Positions 46,892-58,432 are shown, counted from the first letter of the stretch. The stretch: 64,000 bases of DNA from Pseudomonas luteola NBRC 103146 (GCF_002091675.1 NZ_BDAE01000002.1:243481-307480), one strand, 5' to 3'. Numbers and translations: made by a program. The notes: generated from the letters alone by a model not told the origin.

Positions 46892-47341
46892 GTTACGAGG
46901 GCGACATGATACGCATCTCTAGGCGAGACGTCCATGCCCTGTTTCGCGTTCGTGTTTCCAAGCAAAATCAGCGGGTTGGCTTCGTAGCTTCTCTAACGGT
47001 TTATTTCTTCTATAACGCAGCATGCGTTGTTTTTATCGAACACATATTGCGCTTATGTTAGCGGAAGCCTAGCATGCGTTTGAGATTTTGAACGCTTGCC
47101 GCTTCGCTTTGGCAGACGTTCGCTGTGTCATCCATCGGCCCGTCCGGTGATGGGCCGTGTTCCGCTGTATACCGCCAATCATTGCTTCTTCATAACCCTT
47201 TGAATTCAGGGTGAGGGATGGTTATCGATTCGCGATAAAAGAGTTGAACGGAAAGCGCTGTTGCCTTTCCCATTCAGAATATCGTCAGCGGGGTTTAATA
47301 AAGTGCCCCCGTCGACACTGAAATCTCTCGAGGAGACCTTC
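46892..47341. other. Region upstream of gabD and of the tRNA gene
   Basis: About 450 bp containing the tRNA-Arg promoter (minus strand) and the gabD promoter. A hairpin-forming CGGCCC/GGGCCG pair lies near 47135-47160. No gene or known site is seen. Confidence 0.4.
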
Positions 47342-48790
47342 ATGCAATTGAAAGATGCTTCACTGTTCCGACAGCAGGCTTACATTGATGGAGCCTGGGT
47401 GGATGCCGACGGCGGCCAGACGATCAACGTGGGTAACCCGGCCACGGGCGAAACCCTGGGAACAGTACCAAAGATGGGCCGCGCGGAAACCAAGCGCGCC
47501 GTCGAGGCAGCTGAGCGTGCTCTGCCGGCCTGGCGTAATCTGACCGCCAAGGAGCGTTCGCAGAAGCTGCGCCGTTGGTTTGAGCTGATGATCGAGAACC
47601 AGGACGACCTGGGTCGCCTGATGACACTGGAGCAGGGCAAGCCGTTGGCCGAAGCCAAGGGCGAGATCACTTATGCCGCATCCTTTATTGAGTGGTTCGC
47701 TGAAGAAGCCAAGCGTGTTTATGGCGATACCATCCCCGGCCATCAGGCGGACAAGCGCATTATCGTTATCAAGCAGCCGATTGGTGTAACAGCAGCGATC
47801 ACGCCCTGGAACTTCCCGGCCGCCATGATTACCCGTAAGGCCGGTCCTGCCCTGGCAGCCGGTTGCACCATGGTCATCAAACCTGCCAGCCAGACGCCAT
47901 TTACCGCGCTGGCCATGGCCGAGCTGGCCGAGCGTGCCGGTATTCCGAAAGGGGTGCTGAGCGTGGTCACAGGCAGCGCGTCCGAAATCGGCGCCGAGCT
48001 GACCAGCAACCCGACTGTTCGCAAGCTGTCCTTCACTGGCTCTACCGAAATTGGAGCCAAGCTGATGGAGCAGTGCTCCCCAGGCATTAAGAAGGTGTCT
48101 CTGGAGCTAGGTGGTAACGCACCGTTCATTGTATTTGACGATGCCGATCTGGATGCCGCCGTTCAGGGCGCCCTCATCTCCAAGTACCGCAACGCCGGCC
48201 AGACGTGTGTCTGCGTCAACCGTATTTATGTACAGGATGGCGTGTACGACGCGTTTGCCGAGAAATTCAAGGCAGCGGTCGAGAAGCTCAAAGTGGGTAA
48301 TGGCCTGGAAGAGGGCGTTGCGATTGGCCCGCTCATTGACGACAAGGCGGCTGCCAAGGTCAAGGAGCACATCGAGGACGCCGTGTCCCACGGTGCTCAG
48401 GTGATCACAGGCGGCAAGGCTCACCAGCTGGGCGGCAGCTACTTTGAGCCAACCATCATGATTAACGTACCGGCAGACGCCAAGGTCTCCAAGGAAGAAA
48501 CCTTCGGCCCGCTGGCTCCGCTGTTCCGCTTCAAGACGGAAGAAGAAGCCATCGCCCGTGCGAACGATACCGAGTTCGGTCTGGCCGCGTACTTCTATGC
48601 CCGCGACCTGTCCCGCGTCTTCCGTGTGGCTGAGGCGCTGGAGTCTGGCATGGTAGGTATCAACACCGGCCTGATCTCTACTGAAGTGGCACCGTTCGGT
48701 GGCGTGAAGTCGTCCGGCCTGGGTCGTGAAGGCTCCAAGTACGGTATGGAAGACTATCTGGAAATCAAATACCTCTGCCTGGGTGTTTGA
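47342..48790 (+). CDS. gabD: Succinate-semialdehyde dehydrogenase, NADP-dependent
   Basis: 482 residues, matching GabD in length. Catalytic Cys289 in NAGQTCVCVNR and base Glu255 in LELGGNAPF are in the positions known from E. coli (288 and 254). TPWNFPAAM and FTGSTEIG are the cofactor motifs. It oxidises succinate semialdehyde, the product of GabT, to succinate. The ATG at 47342 has GAGGAG six bases upstream. gabT follows about 250 bp later. Confidence 0.95.
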   Translation: MQLKDASLFRQQAYIDGAWVDADGGQTINVGNPATGETLGTVPKMGRAETKRAVEAAERALPAWRNLTAKERSQKLRRWFELMIENQDDLGRLMTLEQGKPLAEAKGEITYAASFIEWFAEEAKRVYGDTIPGHQADKRIIVIKQPIGVTAAITPWNFPAAMITRKAGPALAAGCTMVIKPASQTPFTALAMAELAERAGIPKGVLSVVTGSASEIGAELTSNPTVRKLSFTGSTEIGAKLMEQCSPGIKKVSLELGGNAPFIVFDDADLDAAVQGALISKYRNAGQTCVCVNRIYVQDGVYDAFAEKFKAAVEKLKVGNGLEEGVAIGPLIDDKAAAKVKEHIEDAVSHGAQVITGGKAHQLGGSYFEPTIMINVPADAKVSKEETFGPLAPLFRFKTEEEAIARANDTEFGLAAYFYARDLSRVFRVAEALESGMVGINTGLISTEVAPFGGVKSSGLGREGSKYGMEDYLEIKYLCLGV

Positions 48791-49041
48791 TCGCCACGGC
48801 GTCTGGTTAAAAGACGTTGATGGCTATCGGACCCCGGTTGGCCCAAGGCCAGACCCGTTTTCCGGTAGCCGTCTTGTGGTTCCCTCGCTCAGGGTGTCAT
48901 CGCCTTGAGCGAGCGGTTAGTAACGCACTACCTCCGGCGAGTGGCTGGCGTTGTTGGCAGTCGATCATCGTATGCTGCCCTGCGACCGGTGCTCGCTTTT
49001 ACTCCCTATCTGGCTGACGATGAGCAGCTCAAGAGGACACC

Positions 49042-50322
49042 ATGACTGATACAAACGCTTCCCTGATGCATCGCCGTAACGCCGCTGTACCCCGTGGCGT
49101 TGGGCAGACTCACCCGATCTTTGTCGACCGCGCCGAGAATGCCAAGGTGTGGGACGTCGAAGGCAACGAATACCTGGATTTTGCTGGCGGTATCGCTGTG
49201 CTGAATACCGGCCACCTGCATCCCAAAGTTGTAGCGGCCGTACAGGAGCAGCTGAAGAAGGTGTCCCATACCTGCTTCCAGGTACTGGCGTACGAGCCCT
49301 ATGTCGCCCTTTGCGAAAAGCTCAACCAGCTGGTGCCGGGCAACTTCCCCAAAAAGACCGCACTGTTCAACTCAGGTTCTGAAGCTGTTGAAAATGCGGT
49401 GAAGATCGCCCGTGCAGCCACTCAGCGCGCTGGTGTCATCGCGTTTACCAGCGCCTATCACGGCCGTACCATGATGACTCTGTCGCTTACCGGCAAGGTC
49501 GCTCCTTACTCGGCTGGCATGGGGCTGATGCCGGGCGGTGTATTCCGTGCCCTGTACCCTTGTGAGCTGCATGGCATCACCGTGGACGATGCCATTGCGA
49601 GCGTAGAGCGTGTGTTCAAGAACGACGCACAGCCGGGTGATATCGCGGCGATTATCCTTGAGCCGGTGCAGGGCGAAGGCGGTTTCTATGCGGCGCCGAA
49701 AGAATTCATGGTTCGCCTGCGCAAGCTGTGCGACGACCATGGCATTCTGCTGATTGCCGATGAGGTTCAGTCGGGCGCTGGCCGTACCGGTACTTTCTTC
49801 GCGATGGAGCAGATGGGCGTTGATGCTGATCTGGTTACCTTTGCCAAGTCTATCGCGGGTGGCTTTCCGCTATCGGGCGTTACGGGCCGCGCGACTGTGA
49901 TGGATTCCGTGGGCGCTGGCGGCCTGGGCGGCACTTATGCCGGTAACCCGCTGGCGTGTGCGGCGGCATTGGCTGTCATCGATGCGTTTGAGGAAGAAAA
50001 ACTGCTGGACCGTTCCAAGGCTGTGGGCGAGCAGCTGACGGCAGGCCTCAAGGCCATTGCTGCCAAGCACAAGGCAATTGTCGATGTGCGTGGCCTGGGT
50101 GCCATGATTGCGGTCGAGCTGGGTGAAGACGGTGACGTCCACAAGCCCAACGGTGCACTGGCCAGCCAGATTGTGGTACGTGCCCGTGAAAAGAACCTGA
50201 TCATGCTCAGCTGCGGCACCTACGGGAACGTACTGCGCATCCTGGTTCCGCTGACTGTCAGCGATGAAGACCTGCAGCGTGGTATCAGCATTATCGGCGA
50301 GTGCTTCGACGAACTGGCCTGA
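49042..50322 (+). CDS. gabT: 4-aminobutyrate aminotransferase
   Basis: 426 residues, class III PLP aminotransferase. The PLP lysine is Lys269 in FAKSIAGGFPLSG, with Asp240 in LIADEVQSGAGRTG contacting the cofactor; NSGSEAVENAVKIAR is the phosphate loop. It transfers the GABA amino group to 2-oxoglutarate, giving succinate semialdehyde for GabD. AGAGGA lies five bases before the ATG. Confidence 0.95.
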   Translation: MTDTNASLMHRRNAAVPRGVGQTHPIFVDRAENAKVWDVEGNEYLDFAGGIAVLNTGHLHPKVVAAVQEQLKKVSHTCFQVLAYEPYVALCEKLNQLVPGNFPKKTALFNSGSEAVENAVKIARAATQRAGVIAFTSAYHGRTMMTLSLTGKVAPYSAGMGLMPGGVFRALYPCELHGITVDDAIASVERVFKNDAQPGDIAAIILEPVQGEGGFYAAPKEFMVRLRKLCDDHGILLIADEVQSGAGRTGTFFAMEQMGVDADLVTFAKSIAGGFPLSGVTGRATVMDSVGAGGLGGTYAGNPLACAAALAVIDAFEEEKLLDRSKAVGEQLTAGLKAIAAKHKAIVDVRGLGAMIAVELGEDGDVHKPNGALASQIVVRAREKNLIMLSCGTYGNVLRILVPLTVSDEDLQRGISIIGECFDELA

Positions 50323-50338
50323 TCTGCTGCATGACAAG

Positions 50339-50364
50339 AACCGCCGCTTTCGCGGCGGTTTTTT
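50339..50364 (+). terminator. Rho-independent terminator of gabT
   Basis: AACCGCCGC-TTTC-GCGGCGGTT followed by TTTT, 17 bases after the gabT stop. Confidence 0.93.
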
Positions 50365-50617
50365 ATTGTCTGAAAAAAAGGTTGTCTGACGATTTAAGGC
50401 GCTGATTTAGAGCCTTTAAGCCGCTTTGTAAGGCGCTCTTCAGCCTTTTCCTTGCAAGTCATACGATGACTTGTCTAGAGTCTGTCTTTCCTCTTCGAAT
50501 GCTCCTGTGCTGTATGCAGCACGAGCGGCCAGTGTGTGCGTTGCTGTCGGGAGGATGACAGGCCCGTCGCCACGTTTCGGCAGGCTATCCATAATAAGAA
50601 CAAGGAGTTATGCCCCC

Positions 50618-51718
50618 ATGGCTGATCAACAGCAGCATGGCGCTACGGCTGACGATACCCGTAGGCGCTTTCTCAAAACATCGCTCGTCCTTTCGGCTGC
50701 ATCTGTAACCTTGGGCCGCTTCGGTCTTGCAGAAGCCGCAAGCCCCGAACCGCTCAGTGAGCGTTACCCGGATCCGCTGGTCCAGGTACTGGATGAAAGC
50801 TTTCTCAAATACCGTATTTTCAACGCGAGCATTGAAAAGCTCGGCACCGGCATGCGCTGGCTCGAAGGGCCGGTCTGGTTTGGTGACGGTCGGTATCTGC
50901 TGGTTAGTGATATTCCCAATAACCGCATCATGCGGTGGGACGAGGTTACCGGTAGCCTGAGCGTTTTCCGTGATTCTTCCAATTATTCCAATGGCTTGTG
51001 CCGGGATCGTCAGGGTCGCCTGTTGATCTGCGAAGGATCAACTACCACCACTGAAGGCCGCCGCATCACGCGGATGGAATACGACGGTCGCATCACTGTT
51101 CTGGCGGATCAGTTCGAAGGCAAGCGCTTCAACTCGCCGAACGATATTGCTGTGAAGCGTGACGACTCCATCTGGTTTACCGATCCACCGTTCCAGGCCG
51201 ACAGTAACTATGAAGGGCATAAGGTCCAGACCGAGCTGCCGCATGGGGTTTACCGCATCGATGGCAAGACGGGAGCGGTCACGCGGGTGATCGATAATCT
51301 GGCAGGACCCAATGGCCTGTGCTTCTCGCCAGATGAAAAGACCCTGTATGTGGTCGAGGGGCGTGCCAAGCCGAACCGTCTGGTCTGGGCGTATGTGGTC
51401 AACGATGACGGTACGTTAGGTGAGCGGCGCAAGCATATTGAAGGTGTAAATTACGGGGCACTGGACGGTATCAAGTGTGACGAAGACGGTAATCTCTGGT
51501 GTGGCTGGGGAAGCCCAGGTGTCCCGGAGGCTAAGCCGGAGGAGCTGGACGGCGTGATGGTCTTCAATCCGGCCGGCAAGGCGATCGGTCATATCCGTTT
51601 GCCGGAGCGCTGCCCGAATCTATGCTTCGGTGGTTTGAACGGTAACCGCCTCTTCATGGCGAGCAGCCACTCGCTCTATTCGCTGTATGTGAATACGCGC
51701 GGTGCGATCTATTTATAG
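50618..51718 (+). CDS. Tat-exported SMP-30/gluconolactonase family protein
   Basis: 366 residues. The leader DDTRRRFLKTSLVLSAASVT is a twin-arginine signal, so the folded protein is exported to the periplasm. The beta-propeller domain shows WLEGPVWFGDGRYLLVSDIP, FNSPNDIAVKRDDSIWFTDP and LAGPNGLCFSPDEKTLYVVE, which carry the acidic metal ligands of the SMP-30/Gre2 family. These enzymes hydrolyse sugar lactones such as gluconolactone. AAGGAG lies ten bases before the ATG at 50618; the earlier in-frame start gives an atypical leader. Confidence 0.88.
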   Translation: MADQQQHGATADDTRRRFLKTSLVLSAASVTLGRFGLAEAASPEPLSERYPDPLVQVLDESFLKYRIFNASIEKLGTGMRWLEGPVWFGDGRYLLVSDIPNNRIMRWDEVTGSLSVFRDSSNYSNGLCRDRQGRLLICEGSTTTTEGRRITRMEYDGRITVLADQFEGKRFNSPNDIAVKRDDSIWFTDPPFQADSNYEGHKVQTELPHGVYRIDGKTGAVTRVIDNLAGPNGLCFSPDEKTLYVVEGRAKPNRLVWAYVVNDDGTLGERRKHIEGVNYGALDGIKCDEDGNLWCGWGSPGVPEAKPEELDGVMVFNPAGKAIGHIRLPERCPNLCFGGLNGNRLFMASSHSLYSLYVNTRGAIYL

Positions 51719-51730
51719 CAGGCAATAAAA

Positions 51731-51760
51731 AAGCAGCCAGCTGGGCAACGGCTGACTGCT
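51731..51760 (-). terminator. Terminator of the cysAWT operon
   Basis: GCAGTCAGC/GCTGGCTGC on the minus strand (nine bp, one G-U pair) followed by six T, just after the cysA stop. The opposite strand offers a weaker stop for the SMP-30 gene. Confidence 0.8.
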
Positions 51761-51773
51761 TTCATAATAAGGA

Positions 51774-52741
<968 letters not shown>

Positions 52742-52742
<1 letters not shown>

Positions 52743-53605
52743 CAATGCGTCTCCTGAGTGCTGTTCTGGTTGGCGAGGCGGCTTTCGCTCCACTGCTTGA
52801 GCAGCAGGGTCAGCAGGGCCAGGGCCAGCAGCAGCGAGGCCACGCTGAACGCGGCCACATGGTTATATTCGTTATAAAGGATCTCGACATGCAACGGCAG
52901 GGTGTTGGTTACGCCACGGATATGGCCGGATACGACCGATACCGCACCAAACTCACCCATGGCACGTGCGTTACACAGCACCACGCCATAGATCAGGCCC
53001 CATTTGATGTTGGGCAGGGTGACATGCCAGAACATCTGCCAGCCGTTGGCACCCAGCAGCCGCGCGGCTTCCTCTTCCTGCGTGCCTTGCTCCTGCATCA
53101 ACGGGATCAGTTCGCGGGCCACGAAAGGAAAGGTCACAAACAGGGTCGCCAGCACGATGCCAGGTACGGCAAAGATAATCTGAATATCGTGATCCTGCAG
53201 CCACGGACCCAGCAGTCCTTGCGCGCCGAAGAGCAGCACATACACCAGACCGGCGATGACCGGCGAAACAGAGAAGGGCAGATCGATCAACGTAACCAGG
53301 ATGCTCTTGCCACGAAATTCGTACTTGCTCACGCACCAGGCCGCCGCCACGCCAAATACCACGTTCAGTGGTAGCGATATACCGGTCGCAATGAGCGTCA
53401 GTTTCAGAGCCGACAAGGCATCCGGCTCGATGATGGCACTAAAGAACGTGCCGAACCCCTCTTTCAGAGCTTCCGACAGGACGATATACAAGGGCAGCAA
53501 CAGGAACAGTGTAAATACGATCCAGGTAGCTGTGATCAGGATACGTCGCCCCCAGGGGCTGCCACGCCGAGCGGCACTGAGGGAGGATGGATTTGATGTA
53601 TTCAT
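52742..53605 (-). CDS. cysW: Sulfate ABC transporter, permease CysW
   Basis: 287 residues with six membrane segments. The ATPase contact motif is [22 protein letters not shown], of the EAA type, and [13 protein letters not shown] is a CysW feature. It forms the membrane channel with CysT. It ends overlapping cysA and begins ten bases after cysT. Confidence 0.94.
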
Positions 53606-53614
53606 GGTGTTCCC

Positions 53615-54433
53615 TCAAGGATGCTCGATGCGGCGCTGCAGCAGGTTGATGCCCAACAGCAGGATGAACGACACCACCAGCATCATCACGCCAATGGCCG
53701 TGGCGCCGGTATAGTCGTATTGATCGAGCTTGACCATGATCAGCAGGGGCAGGATTTCAGTCTTCATCGGCATATTGCCGGCAATGAAGATAACCGAGCC
53801 GTACTCACCCACCCCGCGGGCGAAGGCCAGGGCGAAGCCGGTCAGCCACGCTGGAAGAATCGCCGGTAACAGAACATGACGAAACACCTGCAACGGCTTG
53901 GCGCCGAGGCAGGCTGCCGCTTCTTCAATTTCCTTGGGAATGTCCGCCAGCACAGGCTGCACGGTACGGACTACGAACGGCAGCGTGACGAACACCAGCG
54001 CCAGGGTGATACCCAGCGGGGTGAACGCAATCTTGATGCCCAGCGGTTGGAGCAGGCTGCCAATAAGTCCGGCCGGAGCATACAGCGCCGTTAAGGCAAT
54101 GCCGGCAACGGCCGTTGGCAACGCAAAGGGCAGGTCGATCATGGCATCGATGATCTTGCGTCCGGGAAAGGTGTAGCGGACCAGTACCCAGGCCAGCAGT
54201 ATCCCGATAACACTGTTGATAACAGCTGACGCAAACGCAGTGCCAAAGCTCAGGCGTAAGGCGGCCAGGACGCGCGGTGCGGTAATAATGGCCCAGAACT
54301 GGTCCCACGTAAGCTGGGCGGCATGGACAAACATGGCCCCGAGCGGAATCAGCACAAGCAGGCTGAGGTAGACAATGGTGTAGCCCAGGGTCAATCCGAA
54401 GCCGGGTATGACCGGGGAAGTACGACGCGACAT
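53615..54433 (-). CDS. cysT: Sulfate ABC transporter, permease CysT (CysU)
   Basis: 272 residues with six membrane segments; the EAA motif is EIEEAAACLGAKPLQVFRHV, and FARGVGEYGSVIFIAGN is the CysT phrase. Second half of the sulfate channel. About 80 bp separate it from sbp upstream. Confidence 0.94.
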   Translation of the reverse strand: MSRRTSPVIPGFGLTLGYTIVYLSLLVLIPLGAMFVHAAQLTWDQFWAIITAPRVLAALRLSFGTAFASAVINSVIGILLAWVLVRYTFPGRKIIDAMIDLPFALPTAVAGIALTALYAPAGLIGSLLQPLGIKIAFTPLGITLALVFVTLPFVVRTVQPVLADIPKEIEEAAACLGAKPLQVFRHVLLPAILPAWLTGFALAFARGVGEYGSVIFIAGNMPMKTEILPLLIMVKLDQYDYTGATAIGVMMLVVSFILLLGINLLQRRIEHP

Positions 54434-54512
54434 AGTGTGTCCTTAGTCAGGCCCGCAGACCTGGCAAAAGGCCCCGGTTAGCCGGGACCATTCTGTGGAG
54501 CTCATCCGGGCA

Positions 54513-55511
54513 TCAGTGGCCTTGGTAGATCTGGTCGAAAACCCCGCCATCATTGAAAAATTTGGGCTGCGCCGATTTCCAGCCGCCAAAGGCGTCATCG
54601 ATGGTTACTAGTTCAAGCTTCGGAAACTGCTGGGCAAACTCGGCAGCCACCTTCTCGTTACGCGGACGGTAAAAGTTCTTCGCGGCAATACGCTGGCCCT
54701 CTTCACTGTACAGGTACTGCAGGTAGGCCTCGGCAACTTTGCGTGTCCCCTTGCGATCGACCACCTTGTCCACCACCGCTACCGGCGGCTCAGCCAGAAT
54801 GGACAGTGACGGCACGAGGATCTCGAACTGATCGCCGCCTTGTTCCTTCTTGGCCAGAAAGGCCTCGTTCTCCCAAGCGATGAGCACGTCGCCCAACTGG
54901 TTGTTCACGAAAGTAATGGTCGAGCCGCGCGCCCCGGTATCCAGTACAGGGACATGCTTATAGAGGTCTTGCACATAAGCCTGTGCCTTCTCGTCAGTGC
55001 CGTACTGTTTCTTGGCCCAGGCCCAGGCTGCCAAAAAATTCCACCGAGCCCCGCCAGACGTTTTCGGATTGGGTGTAATGACTTCTACACCTTCTTTGGT
55101 CAGGTCGGCCCAGTCATGAATACCTTTCGGGTTACCCTTGCGCACCAAGAAAACAATGGTCGAAGTATAGGGCGTGCTGTTATCGGGAAGACGAGTCTGC
55201 CAATTATCTGGCAGCAGCTTGCCGATGCTGCTGATCTGGTCAATATCGCCTGCAAGAGCCAGCGTGACTACATCCGCCCGTAGCCCATCGATCACCGAGC
55301 GCCCCTGTTTGCCTGAACCGCCATGCGAACTTTTGACGGTAACGGCTTCACCCGTTTCGCTTTTCCAGTGCTTGGCAAACGCCGCGTTGTACTCCTGGTA
55401 CAGCTCACGTGTCGGATCGTAAGACACATTCAACAGTTCCGTTGCGGCTGCGGCCGGCCCTGCAATCAATACGCTGGCCAGCGCGGCCAAAGCGAAACGG
55501 CGGATGGACAT
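54513..55511 (-). CDS. sbp: Periplasmic sulfate-binding protein
   Basis: 332 residues. A Sec signal ends near [19 protein letters not shown], and the mature start with SYDPTREL is the sulfate-binding protein signature. [10 protein letters not shown] and [13 protein letters not shown] carry the sulfate-contacting residues. It feeds CysAWT. Expected to be induced by sulfur limitation through CysB, though I did not identify a CysB site. Confidence 0.95.
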   Translation of the reverse strand: MSIRRFALAALASVLIAGPAAAATELLNVSYDPTRELYQEYNAAFAKHWKSETGEAVTVKSSHGGSGKQGRSVIDGLRADVVTLALAGDIDQISSIGKLLPDNWQTRLPDNSTPYTSTIVFLVRKGNPKGIHDWADLTKEGVEVITPNPKTSGGARWNFLAAWAWAKKQYGTDEKAQAYVQDLYKHVPVLDTGARGSTITFVNNQLGDVLIAWENEAFLAKKEQGGDQFEILVPSLSILAEPPVAVVDKVVDRKGTRKVAEAYLQYLYSEEGQRIAAKNFYRPRNEKVAAEFAQQFPKLELVTIDDAFGGWKSAQPKFFNDGGVFDQIYQGH

Positions 55512-55590
55512 GAAACGGCTCCTTGTGACTTTTTATTTAGAGTTGGCTACTAGGATAGACGGTGGCATGGCACGAACGTCGCATAGACGT

Positions 55591-55773
55591 TCAAGCCTTA
55601 TTATTGGAAGGTAGCTGTGGGCGAAACTTTTCCTTGCGTTCAATCTGCACGACCTGCCCGTTATGCACGGTGATCTCGACCGAGCCGAAGCGCAGGCCCT
55701 GCAGAGCGTTTTGAATATCGTGAAGAATGGTGTCGTTGTGGTTATCCAGACTACGAAAGGGCGTTGCGCTCAT
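55591..55773 (-). CDS. oscA: OscA-like small protein (DUF2292/YezD family)
   Basis: 60 residues: ILHDIQNALQGLRFGSVEITVHNGQVVQ is the DUF2292/YezD core, of the form iQ-alr-lrfGsVeitiHdGrvvqie. In Pseudomonas a 60-residue gene directly upstream of sbp, named oscA, is linked to sulfur starvation and the chromate response. Position (80 bp before sbp, same strand) and length fit that gene. Its biochemical role is not known. Confidence 0.85.
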   Translation of the reverse strand: MSATPFRSLDNHNDTILHDIQNALQGLRFGSVEITVHNGQVVQIERKEKFRPQLPSNNKA

Positions 55774-56010
55774 GGAGTCTTCCTGATCGTCATGTCGTAT
55801 TAACGGCGTGAGCGCATAGTGATGGAAACGCTTTATTTCTTAAAATACTGTTTAGTGATTTTCTTATTCTTTATAGCTTTAAGAAGCCGAACGGTGACAT
55901 CATTCGTAGCAAAAGCATGAGTGGACATCTGTAAATACTCAGTAATAATGGGCGAACGCCTGTTCACTGAGCGTATTCATTCTTACCCCCTCTGAGGTAA
56001 TGCCAGCACT

Positions 56011-57207
56011 ATGTGGTACAACGGCTTGCTCGATCTTTCGGTGTGGCAACTGATTGCGGTTACGCTGGTGCTCACGCACATCACCATCGTAAGCGTCACG
56101 GTGTATCTGCACCGTTATTCCGCTCATCGCTCGCTGGATCTTCATCCCGCGCTCAAGCACTTTTTCCGTTTCTGGTTGTGGTTGACCACAGCCATGAATA
56201 CTCGTGAATGGACTGCCATTCATCGTAAGCACCACGCCAAATGCGAAACCGAAGACGATCCTCACAGCCCGGTTTTCAAGGGACTCAGTACAGTCGTTCG
56301 TAAAGGCGCCGAACTCTATAAAGAGGAAGCCAAGAACGAAGAAACCTTGCGCATTTATGGCAAGAACTGCCCGGACGACTGGCTCGAGCGTAACGTATAC
56401 AGCCGTTATCCCAACGGCGGCATCCTGCTCATGTTCCTTATTGACATCGCCCTGTTCGGTACGCTCGGACTAAGCGTCTGGGCCATCCAGATGGCCTGGA
56501 TTCCTTTCTGGGCAGCCGGTGTGGTCAATGGTTTGGGGCATGCCGTAGGCTATCGCAATTTCGAGTGCCGCGATGCGGCTACCAACCTGATCCCTTGGGG
56601 CATCATCATTGGTGGCGAAGAGCTGCACAACAACCACCATACCTATCCGAACTCGGCCAAGCTGTCGGTCAAGAAGTGGGAGTTCGACATGGGCTGGGCC
56701 TGGATCAAGCTCTTTTCCTGGCTCAAGCTGGCAAAGGTCAATCGCGTGGCACCCATCGCGCATCGCGTGGAGGGGAAAGGGCTGCTCGATATGGATACGG
56801 CCATGGCAATTCTCAACAATCGCTTCCAGATCATGGCGCAGTACCGAAAGCAGGTCATCGCTCCCCTGGTCAAGCAGGAGTGGCGCACGGCCGATCCAGC
56901 CAAGCGGCCGCTGATCCGCAGCGCAAAGCGCTTGCTGTCCCGTGAAACCAGTCTGCTCAAAGAGCGCCAACACGCTACAATTCAATCACTGCTTGAGCAA
57001 AGTCAGTCGCTCAAACTGATCTATGAGAAACGTTTGGCATTACAGCATATCTGGGTCAAGACCAGTGCCAACGGACATGACATGCTAGCGGCCATGAAGG
57101 AGTGGATTGTCGAGGCGGAGACAAGTGGCATCCAATCCTTGAAGGAATTTGCAGAGCATTTGAAGACGTACTCACTGCGACCAGCAACGGCTTCAGCGCT
57201 TTCTTAA
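56011..57207 (+). CDS. desA: Membrane fatty acid desaturase (DesA, delta-9 type)
   Basis: 398 residues. The three histidine boxes are HRYSAHR (34-40), HRKHH (71-75) and HNNHH (206-210), the di-iron ligands of acyl-lipid/acyl-CoA desaturases, with two hydrophobic hairpins between them. In Pseudomonas DesA inserts a double bond into phospholipid acyl chains. It follows sbp/oscA divergently, as in P. aeruginosa. A long charged C-terminal tail (from about 290) is a family feature. Confidence 0.9.
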   Translation: MWYNGLLDLSVWQLIAVTLVLTHITIVSVTVYLHRYSAHRSLDLHPALKHFFRFWLWLTTAMNTREWTAIHRKHHAKCETEDDPHSPVFKGLSTVVRKGAELYKEEAKNEETLRIYGKNCPDDWLERNVYSRYPNGGILLMFLIDIALFGTLGLSVWAIQMAWIPFWAAGVVNGLGHAVGYRNFECRDAATNLIPWGIIIGGEELHNNHHTYPNSAKLSVKKWEFDMGWAWIKLFSWLKLAKVNRVAPIAHRVEGKGLLDMDTAMAILNNRFQIMAQYRKQVIAPLVKQEWRTADPAKRPLIRSAKRLLSRETSLLKERQHATIQSLLEQSQSLKLIYEKRLALQHIWVKTSANGHDMLAAMKEWIVEAETSGIQSLKEFAEHLKTYSLRPATASALS

Positions 57208-57219
57208 ATAAACTTGAAC

Positions 57220-57246
57220 AAAAGCCCGCCAAATGGCGGGCTTTTG
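57220..57246 (+). terminator. Rho-independent terminator of desA
   Basis: AAAAGCCCGCC-AAAT-GGCGGGCTTTT, an 11-bp stem including the A/T ends, 12 bases after the desA stop. Confidence 0.92.
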
Positions 57247-57316
57247 TCTTTTCGGCAGCGGAACTGGAAACCCGAATGATGTTCTTATGCTGCTGGATTG
57301 ATATAACGGCGACATT

Positions 57317-58288
57317 ATGGACGAACAGCTGCTAGGTCCGCTTTCTGCGGATGAAACAATGCTCGCGTTACTGCATTCGCGTGCTGAGGCTGAGCGTCTG
57401 CGGGAACGTGAAAGACTCTTTAGCGCTCTGCTGGAAAGCGTTAATTCGGTTCTGTGGGCACTCAACTGGCAGACTAGTGAAGTCATCTATGTAAGCCCTG
57501 CCTATGAGCAGGTATTTGGTCGGCCGATCGCCCTGGCCATGACCAGCTACGACGTCTGGATAAATAACGTCTACCCCGATGACGTCGAATATGTTCAGGA
57601 AACGCTTAACCAAGTGCTTCAGCAGGGCGCCATGGAATCCCGTGAATACCGCATTATTCGAGGGGACGGAGAAATTCGCTGGCTAAGCGACAAGTGCTTC
57701 GTCAGCCAGCGCAGCGAAGCCGGTATGCCGCTGCTGGTCGTCGGTATCGCCGAAGACATCACCGAGAAAAAGCGCATGGAGGAAGAACTCCAGCGCCTGG
57801 CGACAACTGACGTGCTTACGCGCAGCAGTAACCGGCGTCACTTCTTCGAAAGCGCACAGCGTGCCTTTGAGTTGGCTAAAACGACCGCTGAGCCGCTGGC
57901 TTTTCTGCTTTTCGATATCGACGACTTCAAGAAAATCAACGACCGCTTCGGTCACCAGATGGGCGATCTGGTGCTTCAGCGTGTGGCTGAATGTGGAGCC
58001 CAAATGATCCGCCGGGGCGATCTGTTTGGCCGCATCGGTGGAGAAGAGTTTGCGCTGCTGCTGCCGGGCTGTGATCGAGAGCTGGCGGAGCAAATCGGGG
58101 TACGCTTGCAACGAGCAGTACGCCAGTTGATGGTGCCCACTCCCCAAGGCCCCCTGCGGGTTACGATCAGTCAGGGATTGGCCGTTCTCAAGGAAGACGA
58201 CAAAGGGCTCGATGCCCTCTACGCTCGTGCTGACGAGGCCATGTACAAGGCCAAGCGGCAGGGTAAAGATCAGATCGTCCAGGGCTAG
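57317..58288 (+). CDS. PAS-GGDEF diguanylate cyclase
   Basis: 323 residues. A PAS domain (about 30-150; LLESVNSVLWALNWQTSE, then the PAC segment REYRIIRGDGEIRWLSDKC) precedes the cyclase domain with GRIGGEEFALLLPG. The I-site RxxD (RRGD) lies five residues before GGEEF. No membrane segment, so a soluble c-di-GMP synthase responding to an unknown PAS signal. Its stop codon ends at the first base of the repeat that precedes the OprD genes. Confidence 0.9.
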   Translation: MDEQLLGPLSADETMLALLHSRAEAERLRERERLFSALLESVNSVLWALNWQTSEVIYVSPAYEQVFGRPIALAMTSYDVWINNVYPDDVEYVQETLNQVLQQGAMESREYRIIRGDGEIRWLSDKCFVSQRSEAGMPLLVVGIAEDITEKKRMEEELQRLATTDVLTRSSNRRHFFESAQRAFELAKTTAEPLAFLLFDIDDFKKINDRFGHQMGDLVLQRVAECGAQMIRRGDLFGRIGGEEFALLLPGCDRELAEQIGVRLQRAVRQLMVPTPQGPLRVTISQGLAVLKEDDKGLDALYARADEAMYKAKRQGKDQIVQG

Positions 58289-58320
58289 ACGAAAACCCTT
58301 TTTACATTTAGTTTGCTCCC
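58288..58320 (+). repeat. OprD-array upstream element, copy 1
   Basis: Begins GACGAAAACCCTTTTTACAT and continues with TTAGTTTGCTCCC. Near-identical text precedes the third porin (61564-61595) and a diverged copy precedes the second (59986-60018). It probably contains the shared promoter or a regulator site. Confidence 0.7.
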
Positions 58321-58432
58321 CTGCAAAGGAACCGGTCACTAATGACGGTTTTAATAGCTACATGAAATAAGACGGGGAAACCTTATTTCAAATAGCGTTA
58401 AAACGGTGTTGCTAGTGGTCTACGCTTAAGTT